DNA from: Cytophagales bacterium | GTDB taxonomy: Bacteria; Bacteroidota; Bacteroidia; Cytophagales; Spirosomataceae | Reading direction: 5' to 3' | NCBI GenBank assembly: GCA_013298215.1 | Contig: JAAFKE010000011.1 | Coordinates: 33,613 to 97,612 of the forward strand | Length of the DNA: 64,000 nucleotides | Part shown: in pieces, positions 6,244 through 17,436 of the stretch | How positions within the stretch are numbered: position 1 is the first letter of the stretch | How the letters are laid out: every line of letters starts with the position of its first letter | The notes under the pieces: model-generated | What the model was told of the DNA's origin: nothing | Databases searched by the model: none | What the model saw: only the letters and a program-made list of their open reading frames with translations | Translations under genes and position numbers: made by a program

Positions 6244-9081
6244 TTATTTTTTGAAAAAGTGTTTGCTAATGTAGGCTCGTCCGTCGAAGATACGAACAAA
6301 ATAATGACCCACTGGCAAAAGCGAGACATCAAATTGAGCAACGAGAAGGCGCGTATCAGCATCAATTGCGAGGACGACAGATTGACGTGCTTGGCCGAGC
6401 AGGTCATAAACAGTGGCTGTTAGTTCGCTTTCGGTGGGGCCCTCGTAGGCCACCCTAATCAGTTCGGCGGCTGGATTTGGGTACATCCGCATGAACTGTT
6501 CATTTACCAAAACACTCGCTTCGGGCTTCAAATCAGCCCCGAAAACTTCCTTGGTTGCAATCAATTCATTCGACAACACCAGTAGCACGGGTTTGGAGGT
6601 TGTTCGGCACAAACCTTGCTGCACCTGAACTGTGTAAGTACCTGGTTTTGAGACCGTAATTTTAGAAACCGTAGCCAGAGCCAACGCTTTGCCGTCTAAA
6701 AACCACTGGTATTTGTAACCATTTCCTGGGCTTGCCGCCAGTTTTACGGTGCCGTCCTTGGGGTTGTCGATCGTAATATCGGCGGGTACTTTCACGGCCA
6801 CAATTCGGGCCGATGCCGATGTTACCGCGCACCCAGCGTTGGTAATGGTCACGTTATAATTGCCCGTTTTGGTGGCATCTAAAACGGGAGCGGTTGCCCC
6901 CACCATGTTCTTGCCATCTAATTGCCACTGGTATTTGTAGGTCGTTCCAGTGGTAGCATTGAGCCTAAACTTGTCGCCGTCGCAAACCGAATGCAACCCG
7001 CCAGGGCTCACCGCCGCCCGCAGGTCAGACACCCGCACGGTTATTGTTCGGGACACCTCAGAGCAACTGTAGCCCGTGGCACGCACGCTGTAAACGCCCG
7101 CCTGGTTGGTCGAAAACGCGTTAGAATTGCTGTTTGGCACAACTGCGTCGTTGCGTAGCCATTCGTAGGTCATTACATCGGCACCGCTAATGGCCATGTC
7201 TATTTTTGCCGATCCGCACAGCAGGGTGTCCGACGAAATTTTGTTGGCAAACACGGTAGCAGCGCGGCAGTCTTGGCGTTGTAGGCCGCTGATGATCAGC
7301 GAGTAAGGCTGCCCCGAAGTTTGTAGTTTGCCTTTGTGCCGCACCGTGATGGTATAAACTTTGCCTGGCACGGGTCGGGTAATGAATATTTGCTCTACGT
7401 TGTCTAATTTATTATCGCCGTTCACGGCCACTTTGTCGGGGTTGGCGGGATCCAAAATCCACGGAGTCCACTGCACGCTACCGTCGTCGAGTCGCAGGTC
7501 TAAGTCATGGATGAGCCTGGGCGTGGGGTTGTCTAAGTTTCGGGCATCTACCGTCAATGGCGCACCCTCGGGGTCAGTCCAACTGAGCGTAACCGTAATC
7601 GGGTCAGTACCAGAGGCGATAATTTTTTGGGTGAAGACACCTCCGTCCAGCATTGTTTTCTCAAACAACAAGTGGGTAAAATCATTGTTTATCAATGTCT
7701 TAGCAGCCTTTTCGGCATTCAGCATTCCCCAGCCGTACTGGTAGCTCGGCTCGGTTCGTCCCGCAGGTTTGTCGGCCGTATGAATAACCAAGCCTTTGAG
7801 GGTAGCGGCTCGCATGAAGTTTTTTTTGAGGCTGTAATGCAGCTCCTGCAACAGCAGCAGCGACCCCGATACGTTGGCACTGGCCATGGAGGTTCCGCTC
7901 AACGAGCCATAGGCGGTGTTCCCTGTCGATAAACTCGATAGCACGCGCGTGCCAAAGCCCAAAATATCGGGTTTAATCCGTCCGTCGTCGGTAGGCCCCC
8001 AGCCACTGTACGGGGCCACGCGAATGTTGGCGGCTGTTCGGCCAATGCCGCTGCTGCCCGCCGAGAACTCGCCCGAACCCACCGTAAGAATATTTTTGGC
8101 GTTGGCATCGGCAGGAATCACGTCGTAGGCATCATTGCGCGACCGCACCGCTGTGCTGGTCGCGTTGGTATTGCGCAAAAAATGAACTGTGCCAGGCGGT
8201 GGCCCAATCTCACCGCGTTTATTATCGGCCGATTTTACAATCAAATAAAACGGGTTGTTGAAAGCAATTCGGTCAAAATCCCGTGCTTTTTCGTCGTAAA
8301 AACCAAATTTATAGTCTTCATTGGGACTAATGTTGGTGCTACCCCACCATTCCCACTTCTGGTCGTCGTTGTTTCCTGGGCGGTTTGGGTTTAGTATCCA
8401 ACCCGAAGTGGGGCCGTATGCGTGATTAGAGACGAGCAGACTTTGGGCGTTTTCGGCCATTTCGACCACGTCGTTCGTAAAATCCCAGATCTTCAATTGG
8501 GTCATTCCGTAAGCCATTCCTTTGGCGTTGGCATTGGCACCCGCCCCCATAATTGTACCCGCAAGGTGCGTTGCGTGGTCTATAACGTTGGTGGCTTTGT
8601 CCATTTGTTTGAGCCGCGCCCCAAATTCGGCGTGTGTGGGTAGTGCTCGCCCGCCGTCCCAAAGACCGAGTTTACCGCTCAAAAACGCCGAGTTTCCCGT
8701 CAGAGCCAAACCGAGCGAGCCTCCCTTGTAGAGCGCATCGGTGCGTGTGCCGTCCGATGCCTCCACGTTGTGGGTGGTATAATAGACCGCCTCGCCGAAC
8801 GAATCTACGCCTTGCAAAGAAAGTATTTTACCTTTGGCATAGTTTTTGAACAGAAACCAATTGCGCTGTTTGGCCAAGCTAATTGCGTTTTCGCGCTGGT
8901 TTTTGTACCTACTTATAATTTCGTCAGACCACCCAACGTTGGCTTTTGGGCTTGCCAATGGGTGCTGTTGCAACTGTCCAAAAGCACCATGAAACAATAG
9001 CAGATTCATCGAAACGATCTGTGCGAACTGCTTGATTATCAGATTTTTTTTACAGCAAAGGGGGTAAAATCTTAATGGCAT
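6244..9081 (-). CDS. Secreted subtilase (S8) with T9SS sorting domain, shorter paralogue
   Basis: This 945-residue protein has a signal-like N-terminus. The S8 catalytic domain runs to about residue 590, with Asp142 in LGLWDGGR, His169 in IDHATHLAG and Ser398 in LSGTSMASANVSG. The oxyanion-site Asn is in VKSADNKRG. A P-domain-like beta module follows, then Ig/PKD-type repeats (YKYQW motifs), and a C-terminal T9SS type A signal starting at MYPNPAAELIRV. It is therefore exported across the outer membrane and likely attached to the surface. ATG 9081 is used in place of a TTG 30 bp upstream. The paralogous gene lies 31 bp upstream, so both are probably one transcription unit. The substrate is unknown. 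Confidence 0.9.
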   Translation of the reverse strand: MPLRFYPLCCKKNLIIKQFAQIVSMNLLLFHGAFGQLQQHPLASPKANVGWSDEIISRYKNQRENAISLAKQRNWFLFKNYAKGKILSLQGVDSFGEAVYYTTHNVEASDGTRTDALYKGGSLGLALTGNSAFLSGKLGLWDGGRALPTHAEFGARLKQMDKATNVIDHATHLAGTIMGAGANANAKGMAYGMTQLKIWDFTNDVVEMAENAQSLLVSNHAYGPTSGWILNPNRPGNNDDQKWEWWGSTNISPNEDYKFGFYDEKARDFDRIAFNNPFYLIVKSADNKRGEIGPPPGTVHFLRNTNATSTAVRSRNDAYDVIPADANAKNILTVGSGEFSAGSSGIGRTAANIRVAPYSGWGPTDDGRIKPDILGFGTRVLSSLSTGNTAYGSLSGTSMASANVSGSLLLLQELHYSLKKNFMRAATLKGLVIHTADKPAGRTEPSYQYGWGMLNAEKAAKTLINNDFTHLLFEKTMLDGGVFTQKIIASGTDPITVTLSWTDPEGAPLTVDARNLDNPTPRLIHDLDLRLDDGSVQWTPWILDPANPDKVAVNGDNKLDNVEQIFITRPVPGKVYTITVRHKGKLQTSGQPYSLIISGLQRQDCRAATVFANKISSDTLLCGSAKIDMAISGADVMTYEWLRNDAVVPNSNSNAFSTNQAGVYSVRATGYSCSEVSRTITVRVSDLRAAVSPGGLHSVCDGDKFRLNATTGTTYKYQWQLDGKNMVGATAPVLDATKTGNYNVTITNAGCAVTSASARIVAVKVPADITIDNPKDGTVKLAASPGNGYKYQWFLDGKALALATVSKITVSKPGTYTVQVQQGLCRTTSKPVLLVLSNELIATKEVFGADLKPEASVLVNEQFMRMYPNPAAELIRVAYEGPTESELTATVYDLLGQARQSVVLAIDADTRLLVAQFDVSLLPVGHYFVRIFDGRAYISKHFFKK

Positions 9082-9112
9082 AATGCACCTTCGAATGCGA
9101 CTTCGTTTCAAG

Positions 9113-12100
9113 TCAGTTTCTCACAAACGACCGCACAGCAGTAATCTGTGCCTTTTCGTTCGTAATCACTGCAAAAAACGTACCGTTATTGAGACGGTGC
9201 GCATCAAAATAAGTACTGTAAAAATTATCGCTTTTTTTCATAACCTCCTCATACACTTTCCTTCCGTTCAAATCGTAGATGGTCACTGTAAGGGTCGCGG
9301 TGGGGTTTGGAGCCGCGTATTCTATTTGAACGCCGTCGATGGTCGGGTTTGGATACAGCCTCATGAGTGCGTCGGGGCGCGTGGCCAACGACGTAATGAG
9401 CACGAAGGTATCGGCCGAGAGTAGCTCTCCGCAACCATTCACGTTGGCGCGCACGCTGTAATTTCCCGTCTGGATAGCCTCAAAACTCTGCCGCGTGGCG
9501 TTGGGTATCAGCCTACTGTCTAAAAACCACTGGTAACTCTGCGCCGCCACCGACGTGAGTGTGAGCGCGTTGAGGGTGATGGTAGGTCGTTCGGCTGTTC
9601 TTGAAGTGACCGTTACCCCAGGCGACAATGTCGGCAGGCAACCGTTCGGGGTGGCCCGCACTTGGTATAGCCCCGTGCTGGTGGCCGAAAAAGTGGCGCG
9701 GTTTTCGTTGGCAATGACCTGGCCGTTGCGAAGCCACTCGTAAAAGGGGTTCGTGCCCGCCGTTGCGCCCGTGAGCAGGAGTGCTCCGCCCTCGCACACG
9801 GTTGTGTTGGTTGTTGGAGACAGCGTTACAGCCGTTTTTTCGGCAGTTGCTGCCGCTACGGCCACCCGCCGCGTTGGGCAGCCCAGACTCCGTACTTTGA
9901 GATCATAGAAATAATAGTAGGCGTTTGTGAGGGTATCTACTTGGGTGGCGGTTCGGTTGAAAAGCGCACCTTTCAGGCTTAGAATATTGGGCAATACAAA
10001 CGGAAAACCCGTCACGCCTGCGTTGCTCCTAAAAATAGTCGCGCCGTTTTCGTAGCCGATCGTAATCTTGTAGTCGCCCGCCTCTGGAATGGACAAATTG
10101 AGCGCATAGACCTCCCCTGGATCGTTGGGGTCGTCGGCCACTTGGCCAGCTGGCGCGCCCACGTTGGGGGCATTGACTCCGCGCGTTGCCCGCACCTCCA
10201 CGGTTGTGGCGGTAATGTAGCGGTCGTCCAGTCCCAAAATTGTGAAAGTAAGCCGCCCCGCCGTAGCTGTGTATAGCCGCGCACTTTCCAAAACCAACGG
10301 TGTGCGGGTACTAATAATGGGCGATGGCCCAAAGTTGCCGCCATAGCTCCCGCCCGTAAACGCCCCCTTGGTGGCTGGCCCAACCGATTGGTTGAACTGG
10401 TTGATGCCCACGAAGAAAACCTGGTTTTGCGCCGCCAAACTGGCTGGACTACCCACCGCCACGGGCGTTTGTGCCGTTGGCGAGTCGTACCAGAAAGCCG
10501 TGCCAGTAGCGTTACGGCTAATGAGCGACACAGGATCAGTGCCGCAGTAAGTGGCCGTGGCCACGGGGTCGGGCGTGAGGCTGGCTGCGGTTATGGTCTG
10601 TCTGGTCTCGTTGTTGCTCGCATCTTGGTCGTTTGGCAGGGTTGTGGTGGCCACAAAACTGTACGACGCACCTGGTACAAGCCGCGCACCAAAGTCTTCG
10701 CTGAGGGTTGCAGTGCCTTCGGAAAAAGAAGCCAGGGCGGGTGCGTAGTTTGTGTTTAAGGTGCTGATTAACTGATTGGTGGCATCAAATATTCGCACCG
10801 TCACGGGAATGTTAGACTGAGTTTGTAGTCCCGTATTTCGCAGCAGTACTGACACGCGTACTGCGCCTGTGTTGGCACAAAAGCCAGTTTCGGGGGCCAC
10901 AATTGCCCGCACCGATACGTCGAGGTCGGGGCGTACAAAGGCCACCCTAAATTCTTGTGTTTCACCTTTTGGGTACGTGCCACAGGCCGCCACAGTTGCC
11001 GAGTCGGTGGTTTCTGCGCACACCACCCGCACCCGCGCCACGTTGCCAACGGCCAGCCCCACTGGTGCGCGCACGGTGGCCTGAAACACCGCATTACCGC
11101 TCAAAATACCCGACTTGGCCGCCGTTTCGCTGGCATCGTCAAAATCGCCGTCGGCATTCCAATCCACAAACACCCGCACAGCTTTACTAAGGTCGGCCCC
11201 GCACGTACCCACCGAAACTTCCAACGGCAAAACCTGCCCGCTGGCCACGTTGAGGGTGGGTGTTGCTGTAAAATCGGTAAAGCGTTGGCAGCCGCTGAGG
11301 GCGTTTTGTTGAATATTGCCCAAAACAACCCGCGTAATTTTGGTGTCAGCGTCCGACGTGGCTCTCGACTCGCAGTATGCTTTGCCGCCTACGCCACTCA
11401 CAATGAGCGCGTAGGCTTGGCTATTGTTGGTGAGCGTGCCTTTGTGGCGAATCGTGATGGTGTAGCTGCGGCCAGGCACGGCATCGGCAATGACCACCTG
11501 CTCAACGTTGTCGCGGATGTTGTCGGCGCGGGTGGCGGCGTTGGCGGGTTGCTCGGGGTTGAGCACCCACGGCAACGATTCGCTGGTGCCGTCGCTGATG
11601 CGCACGTCCAAGTCGTTAATGAGTTTAGGCGTTCGGTCGTTGAAATTTGCCGCCGTTGCGGCGGTGGCGGGAGATTCGGGGTCGTTCCAGCAGATGGTAG
11701 CCGCCAAGCCGCCCCGCCCCGATGCCACCACCTGCACCGTCTGGGTTTCGTTGGGAAGCAACGTTCGCTCGGCAATTAGAAAACTTTGATCGGCATTCAC
11801 GATGGCACGCGCGGCTCTTTCGGCGTTGAGCAAACCCCAACCAAACATGTAGTCTGGCCCCACCGAAGTACCAGCTTCGTCGGCGGTGTGCAGCACCAAT
11901 CCTTTGATCGTAGATGCCCGCGCAAAGCGTTGTCCGTTGCGCTGGGCGTACAATTCTTGCAACAAAAACAATGTTCCCGATACGTTCGGCGACGACATGG
12001 ACGTGCCGCTCAGGGTGGCGTAGGCGTTGGCATTGCTCGAACTGGTCGATAGCACGTTTACGCCGTCGGCTACTAAATCGGGTTTTATGCGCCCGTCGTC

Positions 12101-13144
12101 GGTGGGCCCCCAGCTACTAAAACTCGAAAGTTGCGGGTCGGAGGGTTTGTTGTATTCTACCGTCAAGGGCGAAATTGCCCCCACTGTCAAAATATTTTTG
12201 GCCGTTCCGTAGGTCGAAATTAGGTCATAGTCGTTTTGGGGGGCGCGGGCTTTGGTACTGGTGCGGGCAGAGCTGCCAATAAAGTAAGGCGTGCCAGCGG
12301 GTGGGCCGTTTGAGCCACGGTCGTTGCCCGCCGATTTTACGATCAGGTACGAGGGCGCAGCGTAGGCAATGCGGTCGTATTCGCGGGCTTGGCTGTTGTA
12401 GACCCCAAACTTAAAATCAGCAGTTTCGCTGATTGTACTGTCACCGTACCATTCCCATTTCAAGTTGTTGTTTGTGCCTGGCCGCGCATCGTTGAAACGC
12501 CAGCCCGACACCGTGCCGTAGGAGTGATTAGAAATCAGCAGATCAGACGATGCCGTGGACATCTCGGGCGTGTCGTTTCCAAAGTCAAAAGCCTGCATAA
12601 ACGCGCCAGAAGCCATGCCTCTCGCTTGCGGGTTTAGGCCAGCTGCTATCATTGTGCCAGCCACGTGGGTGGCGTGGTTGTCGGTGGTGGTGGGGTTGTC
12701 TTGCTGCACTATGCGCCCTCTCAGTTCGTTGTGGGTGTTTAGCACGCGCCCACCGTCCCAGATACCCAACCGATTTTTCATAAATTCGGAGCCACCCGTT
12801 AGGTTCAACCCCAGCGAGCCGCCTTGCTGCAACGCCAAAGTACGCGTAGTGAAAGCCGCCGCGCGGTTGGTGTAGGTGGTGTTGTAGAGCGGGTGGTCGT
12901 TTTCATCCACGCCCACCAGCAGCATCACGGCGCCCGTTGCACTAGTTTCGCGCACTTTCCATCCTTTTTCGGTGGCCAGCCGCAGGGCGCGGCTAAGGCT
13001 CTTCTGTTCGGTCTTGCCAATGGCATCGGCGTTTTGTCGCTGGGCGGCCAGTTGCTGCGCCGAATACAACTGCTTCGGGTTTTGCCCCATCCCATCTGTC
13101 AAACCAAGTATTGACCAGAACAACAAAAAATAACGGCGTCTCAT
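9113..13144 (-). CDS. Large secreted subtilase (S8) with GEVED module and T9SS sorting domain
   Basis: This 1343-residue protein has a signal peptide (MRRRYFLLFWSILGL and on). The catalytic triad is Asp130 (LGIWDGG), His157 (NHATHVAGT) and Ser382 (SGTSMSSPNVSG), with the oxyanion Asn in KSAGNDRG. After a P-domain-like module comes a GEVED-type domain (VFVDWNADGDFDD, then GETQEFRV), a CARDB-like beta domain, Ig-like repeats, and a T9SS type A tail from MRLYPNPTIDGVQ. The first 600 residues align well by eye with the gene downstream, while the middle domains differ. ATG 13144 fits the signal peptide better than the TTG at 13174. It probably heads the two-gene unit. Confidence 0.92.
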   Translation of the reverse strand: MRRRYFLLFWSILGLTDGMGQNPKQLYSAQQLAAQRQNADAIGKTEQKSLSRALRLATEKGWKVRETSATGAVMLLVGVDENDHPLYNTTYTNRAAAFTTRTLALQQGGSLGLNLTGGSEFMKNRLGIWDGGRVLNTHNELRGRIVQQDNPTTTDNHATHVAGTMIAAGLNPQARGMASGAFMQAFDFGNDTPEMSTASSDLLISNHSYGTVSGWRFNDARPGTNNNLKWEWYGDSTISETADFKFGVYNSQAREYDRIAYAAPSYLIVKSAGNDRGSNGPPAGTPYFIGSSARTSTKARAPQNDYDLISTYGTAKNILTVGAISPLTVEYNKPSDPQLSSFSSWGPTDDGRIKPDLVADGVNVLSTSSSNANAYATLSGTSMSSPNVSGTLFLLQELYAQRNGQRFARASTIKGLVLHTADEAGTSVGPDYMFGWGLLNAERAARAIVNADQSFLIAERTLLPNETQTVQVVASGRGGLAATICWNDPESPATAATAANFNDRTPKLINDLDVRISDGTSESLPWVLNPEQPANAATRADNIRDNVEQVVIADAVPGRSYTITIRHKGTLTNNSQAYALIVSGVGGKAYCESRATSDADTKITRVVLGNIQQNALSGCQRFTDFTATPTLNVASGQVLPLEVSVGTCGADLSKAVRVFVDWNADGDFDDASETAAKSGILSGNAVFQATVRAPVGLAVGNVARVRVVCAETTDSATVAACGTYPKGETQEFRVAFVRPDLDVSVRAIVAPETGFCANTGAVRVSVLLRNTGLQTQSNIPVTVRIFDATNQLISTLNTNYAPALASFSEGTATLSEDFGARLVPGASYSFVATTTLPNDQDASNNETRQTITAASLTPDPVATATYCGTDPVSLISRNATGTAFWYDSPTAQTPVAVGSPASLAAQNQVFFVGINQFNQSVGPATKGAFTGGSYGGNFGPSPIISTRTPLVLESARLYTATAGRLTFTILGLDDRYITATTVEVRATRGVNAPNVGAPAGQVADDPNDPGEVYALNLSIPEAGDYKITIGYENGATIFRSNAGVTGFPFVLPNILSLKGALFNRTATQVDTLTNAYYYFYDLKVRSLGCPTRRVAVAAATAEKTAVTLSPTTNTTVCEGGALLLTGATAGTNPFYEWLRNGQVIANENRATFSATSTGLYQVRATPNGCLPTLSPGVTVTSRTAERPTITLNALTLTSVAAQSYQWFLDSRLIPNATRQSFEAIQTGNYSVRANVNGCGELLSADTFVLITSLATRPDALMRLYPNPTIDGVQIEYAAPNPTATLTVTIYDLNGRKVYEEVMKKSDNFYSTYFDAHRLNNGTFFAVITNEKAQITAVRSFVRN

Positions 13145-13375
13145 AAAAAAATATTTTAGTGTGCAAATTACCAAATAACCTTCACTTTCAGGCGGCTCGC
13201 TGGCGTTTTTAGGGGCAAAAACGATAAATTTTTACCGCCTCCAGTTGGTGCAAAGCGGCACACCAACAGACCCGACTGAATGTGTCGCGCAGTGGCGTTT
13301 CGCTCAATAAAAAAGACAGAACAGGGGGTGTTTTTACAAGTTAGTTTGATGGATAAAAAAGTCGTTGTCTTTTAC

Positions 13376-13397
13376 TTTTCAGTGTGGACACTGAAAA
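13376..13397. repeat. Perfect inverted repeat, 10-bp arms, 2-bp spacer
   Basis: TTTTCAGTGT and ACACTGAAAA flank GG. The near-perfect dyad without a T-run looks more like an operator than a terminator. It sits about 230 bp from the divergent subtilase start and about 290 bp before the atpD promoter. The binding protein is unknown. Confidence 0.45.
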
Positions 13398-13496
13398 TGG
13401 CGTTGGACAATGGCGTTTAAACGGGTGTTTTGCCAAAAATTGCCGCAATAAACTTAACGCAGGTTTGACGATTAATTAGGAATACAATTCCAGTGA

Positions 13497-15287
<1,791 letters not shown>

Positions 15288-15318
15288 TAAATTGAAACTT
15301 TTTGATTTTTAGCGCTCA

Positions 15319-15567
15319 ATGAATTTACAAATCATCACTCCCGACAAACAAGTTTTCGCGGGCGAAGTCGTGGCCGTTACCTTTCCTGGCTCGGAGGGCC
15401 AGTTTCAAGTTCTCGACAACCACGCTCCGCTGGTGAGCACCCTCGGTTTGGGGAGTTTGGTGGTCGAAGAAGCAGGTGCAATAAAGCAATCGTTCTCCAT
15501 TGATGGGGGTGTGGTTGAGGTATTAAATAACAATGTGCTGGTACTGGCGGAGTCGGTGGTAGCTTAA
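15319..15567 (+). CDS. atpC: F1F0 ATP synthase subunit epsilon (short form)
   Basis: This 82-residue protein has the N-terminal beta-sandwich of the epsilon subunit: MNLQIITPDKQVFAGEV, then PGSEGQFQVLDNHAPLVS. The C-terminal helical hairpin found in longer epsilon subunits is absent, as in many Bacteroidota. That hairpin inhibits ATP hydrolysis in other bacteria, so this enzyme likely lacks that mode of control. It is co-transcribed with atpD. Confidence 0.95.
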   Translation: MNLQIITPDKQVFAGEVVAVTFPGSEGQFQVLDNHAPLVSTLGLGSLVVEEAGAIKQSFSIDGGVVEVLNNNVLVLAESVVA

Positions 15568-15591
15568 TTATAACCCATTTAAAAAACTAAA

Positions 15592-16203
15592 ATGAAAAAT
15601 ACCTCCCTAATCTGGAACGCTGCCCTTACCGTTGCCGTGGCTATATTGTACTTTTTGCATTTTAAAGGTGCAACCCCAGACACGACTACTACCAACAACG
15701 ATGCCGCCAAGGGCAAAAAAATCGTTTATGTAAATGCAGATTCGCTCCTCAAAAACTACGCTTACTACAAAGATTTCCAGAAAGAGTTTGAGAGCAAGGC
15801 CTACCAGTTAGACTTTGAACTCAACACCAAGGGACGTTCGTTGCAAAACGAGGTACAGTTTTTTCAGCAACGCGCCCAAACCCTTACCCAAGAGCAGGCC
15901 GTAGGCGTGCAGCAGCAGTTGCAGAAAAAAGAGCAAGATTTGGTGCAATACCGCGACAGCAACTTAAAGAAACTCGAGGAGGAGCGCCAAAAGAAAACCG
16001 AGATGTTTTACGCCAATATTTTCGACTACCTCAAAAAGGTGAACAAAGAAAATGGTTATGAGTTTGTGCTCGGCTACAGCAAAGGTGGCGGCATTTTGTT
16101 TGCCAACACCGACAACGAAATAACTGGAAAAATTCTTGAGGGATTGAACAAAGAATACGCCGCCAACAAGAAGCCAGAAAAAGCCGCACCAGCCAAGAAG
16201 TAA
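15592..16203 (+). CDS. OmpH/Skp family periplasmic chaperone
   Basis: This 203-residue protein has an N-terminal hydrophobic segment (about 7-24), uncleaved or a signal. VYVNADSLLKNYAYYKDFQKE starts the Skp/OmpH domain. A long Gln/Lys/Glu-rich coiled coil follows (about 70-150), then YEFVLGYSKGGGILFAN, the family's C-terminal strand region, and a Lys/Ala/Pro-rich tail. It would hold unfolded outer-membrane proteins in the periplasm. It lies 24 bp after atpC and just before a strong terminator, so it is probably the last gene of the atpDC transcript. Confidence 0.88.
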   Translation: MKNTSLIWNAALTVAVAILYFLHFKGATPDTTTTNNDAAKGKKIVYVNADSLLKNYAYYKDFQKEFESKAYQLDFELNTKGRSLQNEVQFFQQRAQTLTQEQAVGVQQQLQKKEQDLVQYRDSNLKKLEEERQKKTEMFYANIFDYLKKVNKENGYEFVLGYSKGGGILFANTDNEITGKILEGLNKEYAANKKPEKAAPAKK

Positions 16204-16232
16204 TTACAAAACGCTGGAAATACATTTGAACT

Positions 16233-16272
16233 ACGCAAAAGAGCGGGCTGAGATCAGCCCGCTCTTTTGCGT
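16233..16272. terminator. Strong hairpin terminator after the atpDC-ompH unit
   Basis: A perfect 19-bp inverted repeat (16233-16251 and 16254-16272) has a GC-rich core GAGCGGGCTGA and flanking A and T runs. It lies 29 bp after the chaperone stop. Confidence 0.85.
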
Positions 16273-16421
16273 ATATTAGCATCGGGTTGGCTCCCCTATT
16301 TTACCGATTCACGCCTGTTTTAGGTTGTTTTGAGCGAATTTTTATAACGAACTACGCCACCAAATGCGTTGTGTTGGTGTATTACGCAAAAAGTTTCACT
16401 AACAAAACAAATTCTAAAAAC

Positions 16422-17333
16422 ATGAAACCACTCATTTTGTCCCGCTCGTTCAGCCTCACAGCTTTGGCGGTGTTGCTCATTAGCTCCCTGTTTGTTTCTT
16501 GCCAAAAAGACGAAACGCCCAAAGTCAAAAACATTGTCGAAACCGCCTTGTCCGACCCGCAGTTTTCGACGCTCGTAGCTGCTTTGCAAAAAGCCGAACT
16601 CACCAATACGCTCTCTGGAACGGGGCCGTTTACGGTGTTTGCACCCAACAACGACGCTTTTGTGAAGGCGGGCGTTACCGATTTGACCAAAATTACTAAG
16701 GACGACCTAGCCAAAATCTTGCTCGACCACGTGCTCGGGGCAAACGTCCCCGCCGCCAACGTCATGTCGGGCGCGGCCACCACGGCGGGCAGTCGGCAGA
16801 TTTTTTTGTCTAAAAATGCCAGCGGGGTTTTTATTAACGGCAAAATACAGGTAATCAAAGCCGACGTTACCACCGCCAACGGCACCATCCACGTCATCAA
16901 CGACGTTATTATGCAGCCCACCCAAAACATCGTGCAAATTGCAGCGGCCAATCCCAACTTCAAAACGCTGGTATCATTAGTAACGCAAGCAGATTTGGGA
17001 GCTACTCTTAGTGGACCAGGCCCTTTCACGGTATTTGCACCCACCGACGCGGCCTTCACGGAGTTGTTCAAAACCGTGAATCCTGCTACGCTAACTAAAC
17101 AGCAGATTGCCAATATTTTGTTGTACCACGTGGTGCCAGGCCGCGTATTTTCTGCCGATTTGGTAAACAACGCCAGCGTGCAAACCGCGCTTAGTACGGG
17201 CAAAGTAACCGTAGACTTGAGCAGCGGCGCGGGTATTAAAGCCACGGGCGGGGCGGTGTCGAAGGTAACAACCACCGACATTTTGGCCACCAACGGCGTT
17301 ATTCACGTCATCGACAAAGTGCTTATTCCGTAG
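16422..17333 (+). CDS. Lipoprotein with two fasciclin (FAS1) domains
   Basis: This 303-residue protein has a lipoprotein signal ending in SSLFVSC (Cys27). Two FAS1 domains follow at about 33-168 and 170-303. Each has the H1 box (TGPFTVFAPNNDAF; PGPFTVFAPTDAAF) and the H2 box (NGTIHVINDVI; NGVIHVIDKVL). Such proteins act in adhesion at the cell surface, and the exact ligand is unknown. ATG 16422 is preferred over a frame that extends 45 residues upstream, because it gives a normal lipoprotein signal. It stands alone between two terminators. Confidence 0.93.
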   Translation: MKPLILSRSFSLTALAVLLISSLFVSCQKDETPKVKNIVETALSDPQFSTLVAALQKAELTNTLSGTGPFTVFAPNNDAFVKAGVTDLTKITKDDLAKILLDHVLGANVPAANVMSGAATTAGSRQIFLSKNASGVFINGKIQVIKADVTTANGTIHVINDVIMQPTQNIVQIAAANPNFKTLVSLVTQADLGATLSGPGPFTVFAPTDAAFTELFKTVNPATLTKQQIANILLYHVVPGRVFSADLVNNASVQTALSTGKVTVDLSSGAGIKATGGAVSKVTTTDILATNGVIHVIDKVLIP

Positions 17334-17379
17334 GTTTTTTGGTAAAACTCCGAAAAGTAATTACTTTTCAACATCACTT

Positions 17380-17421
17380 GGGCAGGTTCAAATTAACGCT
17401 TTGGGCCTGCCCTATTTTTTT
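17380..17421 (+). terminator. Probable rho-independent terminator of the fasciclin gene
   Basis: GGGCAGG (17380-17386) pairs with CCTGCCC (17406-17412), followed by TATTTTTTT. A separate 18-bp palindrome, GAAAAGTAATTACTTTTC, sits just before it at 17352-17369. Confidence 0.6.
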
Positions 17422-17436
17422 AACCAATAAACTACC

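Noticed and set aside
10955..11779. Open frame of 274 codons on the forward strand
   Set aside because: Antisense to the large subtilase; rich in Arg, His and Gly as expected for a shadow frame, with no family pattern.
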